Assembly (NCBI RefSeq): GCF_021730435.1 | Contig: NZ_JABWGX010000011.1 | Coordinates: 1-64,000 of the forward strand | Length of the DNA: 64,000 nucleotides | Source: Xanthobacter agilis | Lineage (GTDB): Bacteria; Pseudomonadota; Alphaproteobacteria; Rhizobiales; Xanthobacteraceae | Direction of reading: 5' to 3' | Shown: positions 56,587 through 64,000 of the stretch, in pieces | Layout: the number at the start of each line of letters is the position of its first letter | Numbering within the stretch: position 1 is the first letter of the stretch | Position numbers and translations under genes: made by a program | Notes under the pieces: generated by a model | Told to the model about the DNA's origin: nothing | What the model saw: only the letters and a program-made list of their open reading frames with translations | Database searches by the model: none

Positions 56587-58302
56587 ATGGAGCGCCCCGC
56601 GCCCCGTCCCTCCGACGCCCAGACCCTTGCACCGGCCCTTGCACCGGCCCTCGCACCGGCCGCCGCACCGCCGGGCGACTTTTCCCTTATGGGTCTTGTG
56701 TTCGCCCAGAACCCGGTCGTGTTCGCCGCGGCGGCGGCCACCAGCCTCGCCAGCGGCGCCACCGCGGTGGCGCTGGTGGTGCTCATCAATCTCGCGCTCA
56801 TGTCGGATGGGGAAAACCTGCTGCGGCTCGGCCTCGCCTTCGCGCTGGTGGCGGCGGTGACGGTGGCGTTGCAGACCGCCTCCGGCATCCTGTTCGGCCG
56901 GCTCGGGCAAGAGGTGCTGGCGCGGCTGCGCGCCCGCATCGCCGCGACGGTGGAGGCCGCGCCGCTGCGCGCGGTCGAGCAGGTAGGCCCCGCCCGCATC
57001 CAGGCCCTGCTGACCGACGATGTCTTCACCATCGCCACGCTGGTGGTGCGCCTGCCGGTGCTGCTCACCAACGCGGTCGCCATCTCCGGTTGCCTCGGCT
57101 ACCTCGCATGGCTCTCGCCGGCCCTGTTCCTGGGCGCGGTGGGACTGATGGCGGTGGGTGTCGGCGGCTATATGCTGGCCAGCGGGCGCGCACGGCACCA
57201 CCTGGAACACGCCGGCGGGCGGCAAGACGCCCTGTTCTCCCACCTCTCGGCATTGGTATCCGGCACCAAGGAGCTGAAGCTCAACCGCGACAAGGCGCAG
57301 GACTTCCGCACCCACCACCTCGGCGCCACCATCGAGAGCGTGCGCCGCGCCCGCACCCGCGGCATCACGCTGCTGGCCCTCGGCTCGGCCTGGGGCAGCC
57401 TCATCATCTTCGGCTTCATCGGGCTGGTGCTGTTCGTGTTCACCGGCGGCGGGGCGGTGGCGACCGGCTACGCAGTGGTGCTGCTCTATCTCGTCGGTCC
57501 CCTTGCCGCGGTGCTGGAAGACCTGCCCCGCCTCGCCCTCGCCCGCGTCGCCGGCCGCCGCCTTCAGGAGACCGAGGCCGCCCTCGCCGCCCACGAAGCC
57601 GCGCCCGCGCCACCGGTGCCATTCACCGGCCTCGCGCTCGAGGCCGTCACCCATGCCTATTGGGACGACCGCACCTCGGAGATGTTCCGCCTCGGCCCGG
57701 TGGATCTCGCCTTTCGGCCGGGGGAAATCGTGTTCCTGGTGGGCGGCAACGGCTCCGGCAAGACCACCCTCGCCAAGCTGGTCACCGGCCTCTATGCGCC
57801 GGAAAGCGGACAGGTGCTGCTGAACGGCGTGCCGGTGGACGGCGCGATCCGCAGCGCCCAGCGCGGGCTGTTCTCTGCCGTGTTCGGCGATTTCCACCTG
57901 TTCGAGAGCCTCGTCGGCCTGTCCGGCGCGCCCGATCTCGACGCCCGCGCCAACCGGCTCATCGCCCGGCTCGCGTTGACCCACAAGGTGAGCGTGGAGG
58001 ACGGGCGCTTTTCCACCCGCGACCTCTCCACCGGACAGCGCAAGCGCCTCGCCCTGGTGGCGGCGGTGCTGGAGGATCGCCCATTCCTGGTGTTCGACGA
58101 ATGGGCGGCGGACCAGGACCCCGCGTTCAAGACCGTGTTCTACCGCGAGCTGCTGCCGGAGCTGAAAGCGCTGGGCAAGACCGTGCTCGTGATCTCCCAT
58201 GACGACCGCTACTTCGATTGCGGCGACCGCATCGTGCACATGGAAAGCGGCCGCATCACCGCCGACCTTCCGGCCGGGACGGGGCGACGCGGCGTCGCCT
58301 GA
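56587..58302 (+). CDS. Cyclic peptide/siderophore ABC exporter (SyrD/PvdE family)
   Basis: A 571-residue half-transporter with an N-terminal six-helix membrane domain and a C-terminal ATPase: Walker A GGNGSGKTTLAK, signature LSTGQRKRLALV, Walker B FLVFDEWAADQDP and switch His in VISHDDRYF. The EWAADQDP Walker B context and LKLNRDKA motif are typical of the cyclic-peptide exporters that move pyoverdine or syringomycin precursors. The first 30 residues carry an APALAPALAPA repeat. It should export a peptide siderophore or its precursor. It is preceded by an iron-starvation promoter. Confidence 0.9.
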   Translation: MERPAPRPSDAQTLAPALAPALAPAAAPPGDFSLMGLVFAQNPVVFAAAAATSLASGATAVALVVLINLALMSDGENLLRLGLAFALVAAVTVALQTASGILFGRLGQEVLARLRARIAATVEAAPLRAVEQVGPARIQALLTDDVFTIATLVVRLPVLLTNAVAISGCLGYLAWLSPALFLGAVGLMAVGVGGYMLASGRARHHLEHAGGRQDALFSHLSALVSGTKELKLNRDKAQDFRTHHLGATIESVRRARTRGITLLALGSAWGSLIIFGFIGLVLFVFTGGGAVATGYAVVLLYLVGPLAAVLEDLPRLALARVAGRRLQETEAALAAHEAAPAPPVPFTGLALEAVTHAYWDDRTSEMFRLGPVDLAFRPGEIVFLVGGNGSGKTTLAKLVTGLYAPESGQVLLNGVPVDGAIRSAQRGLFSAVFGDFHLFESLVGLSGAPDLDARANRLIARLALTHKVSVEDGRFSTRDLSTGQRKRLALVAAVLEDRPFLVFDEWAADQDPAFKTVFYRELLPELKALGKTVLVISHDDRYFDCGDRIVHMESGRITADLPAGTGRRGVA

Positions 58303-58307
58303 CCCCC

Positions 58308-59739
<1,432 letters not shown>

Positions 59740-59745
59740 GTGATC

Positions 59746-61755
59746 CTACAACCTCCGAAGGCGCCACAGCAGATAGGGCGCGCCGATGAGGGTGGCCAGA
59801 AGGCCGGTGGGGATCTGCCGGGGATAGATGAGGGTCCGCCCCAACAGGTCCGCCCCCACCATCACCAGCGCCCCGACGAGGGCCGCCGCGAGAAGGTGGG
59901 GCAGCGCCCGCGGAAAGCCCGCCAGCCGCGCCAGATGCGGCGCCAGCAACCCGACGAAGGTGAGCGGCCCCACGATGAGGGTGGCGGTGGCGGTCATCAG
60001 CGCCGTCAGCACCAGCAGCAGCAGGCGCGCGCGTTTCACATCCACCCCCACCGCGCCGGCGGTGACCGCGCCCAGCGGCAGCAGGTCGAGCCAACGCGCG
60101 AACGGAACCGCCGCCGCACCGAGCGCGACCACGGCGACCAGGCCGGTCAGCGCCTCCGACGAACCGACCCGCGCGGTGGAACCGGCGAGCCAGGCCAGCA
60201 GCGTCACGGCCCGTGGATCACCCGACGCGGTCACCGCCACCACCAGCGCGTCGAATAGGGCGCCAAGGGCGATGCCCGCCAGCAGGATGCTGTCGGGCGC
60301 GAAGGCGGCCCGCCGGGTCAGCCACAAAAGCCCAACAGTGGTAAGGAACGCCCCGGCGGCGCCCGCCGCGATCTCAGTGGCGCGGTCGGCGCCGGGCAGC
60401 GCCATCACCACCACGATCAGCGCCAATGCGGCACCCGAAGTCAGCCCCAGCACCTCCGGGCTCGCCATCGGATTGCCGGTGACGCGCTGGGTGATGGTGC
60501 CGGCCATGGCCAGCAGCGCACCCGCCGCCAGCGCCGCCAGCACCCGCGGCCAACGCCATTCCAGCAGGGCGCCGGACAGGTCAAGGCTCCAGCCCGCCGC
60601 GTCATGCGACAGCAGCAGCGCCGGCAGCACCAGCACGCCGAGCGCCGCGACCATGGCGATCAGCGCGCCCACCGGGTGGCGGGCGCGCGGCTCCCTCACC
60701 GGCGCCGCCATGCGCGGGGGCCGCACGTCGCGCTTCAGGCGCGGCAGCAGCCACAGCAACAGCGGCGAGCCGAACAGCGCCGTCAGCGCCCCGGTGGGCA
60801 CGAGATCGCCGTAGAGCCCCGCCAGCACCTGAACCAATTGGTCCGCGAACCAGAGCAGGACGGCGCCGATCAACGGCCCCCACACCAGCCGCGCGCCGAA
60901 AGTCCGGGCCCCGGCCAAGGTGGCGAGCGCCGGCGCCGCGAGACCCACGAAGCCCACCACGCCCACCGCGCTCACCACCGCGGCGGCCAGCACCACCGAA
61001 ACCGCAAGGGCGGCGAGGCGCAGGCCCACCAGCGGCACCCCGAGACCGCGGGCGCCGGCTTCGTCCAGATCGAGCAGCGCCAGCGGCCGCACCATCAGCG
61101 CCGCCGCCACGCCCGAAGCCACGACCAGCGGTCCGAGGCGCAGCACCACGCTCCAGTCCTGCTGCGACAGCGCGCCCGCGCCCCAGATGAACAGGCCGGC
61201 GAGATAGCTCTGGTTGAACAGCACCAAGGCGGCCCCCAGGGCGCCGAAATACAGGCTCACCACGAGCCCCGCGAGCACCACCGCCAGCGGCGCGAGGCCC
61301 TTGTTCCAGGCCAAGGAAAACACCAGCGCGGCCGCCACGCCGCTGCCGGCGAGGGCCACCGCCTCGCGCCCCAGGCCGGCGAGGCCGGGCACGGCCAGGG
61401 TCGCGGCCACCAGCGCCAGATGAGCGCCGGCGGAGACGCCAAGCGTGGTGGGCGAGGCCAGAGGATTGCGGAGCACCTGCTGCATCAGAACACCGGCGAG
61501 GCCCAGCGCCGCGCCGCACAGCCACGACACCAGGAGCCGTGGCAGCCAGCTGAAATGCACCACCAGTTCGCCCATGCCGGACGGCGACAGAATGGCCCCC
61601 AGCAATGAGCCACCTTCGATGCGGGCTGTCAGGCTCTGGGCGCTGAGCAGCACCGCAAGGAGCCCGAGGCCCAGCACCATCACGGCCGGCCCCATGAACG
61701 GGAGGCCCTTCTCTCGCGGCGCCAGCTCAACTCCGACACGATCAGCCACGAACAT
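59746..61755 (-). CDS. fhuB: Double-length ferric-siderophore ABC permease FhuB
   Basis: A 669-residue permease made of two FecCD-type halves. Each half has the conserved NPLASP/NPMASP-type loop (VLRNPLASPTTLGVSAGAH; RVTGNPMASPEVLGLTSGA) and the VGFVGLAAPALA or VGLLAPHLARLAG segment. This internal duplication is specific to FhuB. It imports ferric hydroxamates with FhuC and FhuD. The ATG at 61755 overlaps the fhuD stop by 14 bases. Confidence 0.93.
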   Translation of the reverse strand: MFVADRVGVELAPREKGLPFMGPAVMVLGLGLLAVLLSAQSLTARIEGGSLLGAILSPSGMGELVVHFSWLPRLLVSWLCGAALGLAGVLMQQVLRNPLASPTTLGVSAGAHLALVAATLAVPGLAGLGREAVALAGSGVAAALVFSLAWNKGLAPLAVVLAGLVVSLYFGALGAALVLFNQSYLAGLFIWGAGALSQQDWSVVLRLGPLVVASGVAAALMVRPLALLDLDEAGARGLGVPLVGLRLAALAVSVVLAAAVVSAVGVVGFVGLAAPALATLAGARTFGARLVWGPLIGAVLLWFADQLVQVLAGLYGDLVPTGALTALFGSPLLLWLLPRLKRDVRPPRMAAPVREPRARHPVGALIAMVAALGVLVLPALLLSHDAAGWSLDLSGALLEWRWPRVLAALAAGALLAMAGTITQRVTGNPMASPEVLGLTSGAALALIVVVMALPGADRATEIAAGAAGAFLTTVGLLWLTRRAAFAPDSILLAGIALGALFDALVVAVTASGDPRAVTLLAWLAGSTARVGSSEALTGLVAVVALGAAAVPFARWLDLLPLGAVTAGAVGVDVKRARLLLLVLTALMTATATLIVGPLTFVGLLAPHLARLAGFPRALPHLLAAALVGALVMVGADLLGRTLIYPRQIPTGLLATLIGAPYLLWRLRRL

Positions 61756-62635
61756 CCCCCTTTGCCGCGTCCGGCGTGGCCGCGAAGTCCGCCAGAACGC
61801 GGGCGAACCGCATGGCCGACACCAGCCCGCCGAACGACCAGACCGGCGCCAGCAGCCCGACGCGGCCAGCCTCCACCATCGGCAGGCGCCGCCATAACGG
61901 GCCATGCGCCATGGTTTCGCGCGCCTCCGGCGGCACCGGCTCGAAGATCAAGAGCCGCGCATCGGCCGGAGCGGCGAGGTGCTCCAGCCCGAAAGTCGCG
62001 AAGCCCCAGAAGGTCGCCGGCCCGGAAAAGGCGTTGGAAAGCCCGAGCCGCGCCAGCACCGCATCGAACAGCGCGCCGCGTCCGTAGACCCGCACATGCC
62101 GCGCATCGACGAAGCTCGCGAGATACAGCGGGCGCCCCGCCAGCGGCGCCACCCGGGGCCGGGCCGCCGCGATCGCCGCATCCGTTGCGGCCAGCAGGCG
62201 CGCGCCCGCCTCCGGTCGCCCGGTGGCCTCCGCCAACGTCAATGCCACCTGCCGCGCGCGGCCCCAGACGTCGCCTTCCGCCGCGAAAATGGCGAGGTTC
62301 AAGGTGGGCGCGATCCGCGCCAGGGTCGGCTCCAGCGCCTCCAGCTGCGGCGTGATGACGATCAGGTCCGGCTTCAGCCGCGCCACCGCCTCGAGGTTCG
62401 GCTCAAGCCGCAGGCCCACGTCCGCGACGCCCGGCGGCAAGGCCGGCTCACCCACCCAATGGTCATACTCGTCCGCCTCGGCAACCCCGGCCGGCACGAC
62501 GCCGAGCCCGAGCAGGGTCTCGACGATACCCCAGTCGAACGCCACCACGCGCCGGGGCGCCGTCGCCCACGCCGGGGCGGCAAGCAAAGTGGATGCGGCG
62601 GCGACAAACCCCCGGCGGCTGAGGATCATCCCCAT
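61742..62635 (-). CDS. fhuD: Ferric-siderophore substrate-binding protein FhuD
   Basis: A cluster A-II periplasmic binding protein. It starts with a twin-arginine signal peptide (SRRGFVAAASTLLAAPAWA). RRVVAFDWGIVETLLGLGVV, LRLEPNLEAVARLKPDLIVI, SGPATFWGFATFGLEHLA and FEPVPPEARETM follow, as in FhuD-like proteins. The Met at 62635 (or 62629) is an internal Met of a longer frame shared with the ECF sigma gene. The Tat signal would be buried in a fusion product, so independent translation, or cleavage, is needed for export. Confidence 0.88.
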   Translation of the reverse strand: MGMILSRRGFVAAASTLLAAPAWATAPRRVVAFDWGIVETLLGLGVVPAGVAEADEYDHWVGEPALPPGVADVGLRLEPNLEAVARLKPDLIVITPQLEALEPTLARIAPTLNLAIFAAEGDVWGRARQVALTLAEATGRPEAGARLLAATDAAIAAARPRVAPLAGRPLYLASFVDARHVRVYGRGALFDAVLARLGLSNAFSGPATFWGFATFGLEHLAAPADARLLIFEPVPPEARETMAHGPLWRRLPMVEAGRVGLLAPVWSFGGLVSAMRFARVLADFAATPDAAKGDVRG

Positions 62636-63289
62636 CACGCCGACGCCTTCGCGACCACGCCGCGGGTCCCTGCCCGGCGTTCCGTGGCGGCGGGCGCCAT
62701 CCGGGCAGGGCGCGCGGGTGCGACCGCAATAACCGTCGATACTGTCACGGCACGCCTTGGTGGCGTCGCGCACCATGAAGTTGACCAAGGTGCGCGAAAC
62801 CCCCAGATATTCCGCGATATCCTTCTGCGGCATGCCGTCGAGACGATGACGCAGGAACGCGAAGCGGGTGCGCGGCGGCAGTGTAGCCAGGGTGCGCATC
62901 ACCACCCCCACCATCTCCCTCTGCTCCAGGCGTTCCAGCGGACAGGCGCACGGCATGGGCACACGCTCGGCTTCCTCGGCGCTGCCCGCCCAAAGGCGCT
63001 CCCGTTTCAAGCGGCGCGCGCGGTCGATGGCGAGGTTGCGCACAAGGCGCGACAGGAAGGGCGCCGGATGGTCGGCCTCCACCACCCCTTCCGCCTCGCA
63101 CAGCTTCACCGCAGCATCCTCCACCACCTCCTCCGCAAGATGCTGCGACCGGAGAATCCGGAATGCCTCGCGCAGCAGGCGGGCGCGGTGGACGATCAGC
63201 GCCGCAAGCAGAGGCGCGACGGGCGATGCGGCGGGCAGTGCGCCGGAGGGTCCGGCCGCCCGCAATGATGCGTGAAGTGGCGCGTTCAT
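62636..63289 (-). CDS. ECF RNA polymerase sigma factor, iron-starvation (FecI/PvdS-like)
   Basis: The first about 185 residues form an ECF sigma factor: region 2 (REAFRILRSQHLAEEVVEDA, FLSRLVRNLAIDRAR), a linker, and region 4 (TLATLPPRTRFAFLRHRLDG, PQKDIAEYLGVSRTLVNFMV). About 33 arginine/glycine-rich residues follow with no stop codon before FhuD, so the frame is continuous; the coordinates given end just before the FhuD start. No anti-sigma gene is adjacent, as with PvdS/OrbS. It is the likely reader of the three TAAAT-N16-CGT boxes. Confidence 0.8.
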
Positions 63290-63368
63290 GAAAACCCCTT
63301 TCCGCCCGGCCGCGACGAAACCGCCACGGTCGGCGCATCCCGTCCCCGGCGACCTGCCGGGCGCGGGC

Positions 63369-64000
63369 TCAGCGAACGAAACTCACGGGCCACCCGCCAT
63401 CCGGGTGGGGCATCACCGCCATGGGGATGCCGTAGATGTCCGCGAGTCCCTCGGCGGTCACCACATCCGCCGGCGCCCCGCGCTTCAGCAGCCGGCCGCC
63501 GCGCAGCGCCACGAGTTCGTCGCAATAGCGCGCGGCGATGTTCACGTCGTGCAGCACCACGGCAACTCCGAGGCCGCGCGCATGGCCGAGCTGCCGGGCC
63601 AGCGCCATCACCTCGACCTGATGGGCCACATCCAGCGCCGCGATCGGCTCGTCGAGGAGGAGATAGCGGGCCTCCTGCGCGACCAGCATGGCCAGCCACA
63701 CCCGCTGCCGCTCCCCGCCGGACAAGGTCTCCACCAGCCGGTCGGCGAAGGCGCCCACGTCGGCGAGTTGCAAGGCCGCCTCCACCGCGTCGCGGTCCCG
63801 CGCCGTCCGGCGCCCGAGCGCGCCATGCCAGGGATAGCGCCCGCAGGCCACCAGCTCCCGTACCTTGAGGGCGCCGGCCGAAGGCGGCGTCTGCGGCAGA
63901 TAGGCCACCATGCGGGCGAACGCACGGCTGCTCCAGCTCGACAGATCGCGCCCATCGAGCCGCAGCGCGCCGGCGCTCGGCGCCTGCTGGCGCGCCAGCA
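63369..64000 (-). CDS. fhuC: Ferric-siderophore ABC ATPase FhuC (5' part beyond the window)
   Basis: About 210 residues of a FhuC-type ATPase are present. Visible are the Q-loop region AYLPQTPPSAGALKVRELVA, the GRYPWHGALGR motif of iron-siderophore ATPases, signature LSGGERQRVWLAM, Walker B LLLDEPIAALD and switch His in VVLHDVNIAARYCD. The N-terminal strand and Walker A lie past the right edge of the window. It is the first visible gene of the fhuC-sigma-fhuDB-fhuF block. Confidence 0.9.
   Translation of the reverse strand, partial: LARQQAPSAGALRLDGRDLSSWSSRAFARMVAYLPQTPPSAGALKVRELVACGRYPWHGALGRRTARDRDAVEAALQLADVGAFADRLVETLSGGERQRVWLAMLVAQEARYLLLDEPIAALDVAHQVEVMALARQLGHARGLGVAVVLHDVNIAARYCDELVALRGGRLLKRGAPADVVTAEGLADIYGIPMAVMPHPDGGWPVSFVR

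Overview
The window is GC-rich (about two thirds G+C by eye) with short gaps and heavy codon bias. It looks like the chromosome of a hyphomicrobial (Rhizobiales) alphaproteobacterium, most likely Xanthobacteraceae (Xanthobacter/Azorhizobium-like). The best evidence is a circularly permuted two-piece tmRNA beside an alpha-type sspB, together with DUF2244, UPF0260 and DUF2087 genes typical of the group. The genus is inference.

Layout. 1-9.9 kb: housekeeping genes (folA, an amine oxidase, sspB, ssrA, xerD, a fused aroK-aroB, an alpha/beta hydrolase, DUF2087, nth, DUF2244). 10-15.5 kb: an AT-richer patch with a small HTH-like gene, then a two-cysteine ArsR (BigR/SqrR-like) repressor facing a DUF2892 gene and an RND efflux pair, then tRNA-Ala(CGC). 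15.5-27.1 kb: accessory small genes, TMEM175, UPF0260, cysD-cysNC sulfate activation, two RNA methyltransferases, tandem secreted paralogues and a chemoreceptor.

27.3-39.4 kb: one long minus-strand block for urea use, read as urtA, urtB, urtC, urtD, urtE, ureD, ureAB (fused), a GFA-family gene, ureC, ureE, ureF, ureG. A good sigma-54 promoter lies upstream of urtA, so uptake and hydrolysis are probably under common nitrogen control. UreE has an exceptional histidine-rich tail. 39.6-49.2 kb: beta-carbonic anhydrase, MgtE, a HdeD-like membrane protein with a putative cysteine-peptidase domain, an MFS transporter, an orphan DUF4255 (Pvc16-like) protein, a LuxR-type regulator, an OmpA-like protein and small envelope proteins. 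49.2-52.5 kb: divergent katG and oxyR.

52.8-64.0 kb: a siderophore locus with clear signs of decay. The exporter, type II thioesterase, FhuF, FhuB, FhuD, FhuC and an ECF sigma factor are open. The hydroxylase, acyltransferase, a fatty-acyl-AMP ligase and a GNAT gene are truncated or frameshifted, and no NRPS is present in the window. Three promoters match the iron-starvation sigma consensus TAAAT-N16-CGT, all with identical spacing. One of them now faces only gene remnants. The likely reading is a lineage that has lost synthesis of an acylated peptide siderophore while keeping uptake. The ECF sigma factor and FhuD share one uninterrupted reading frame.
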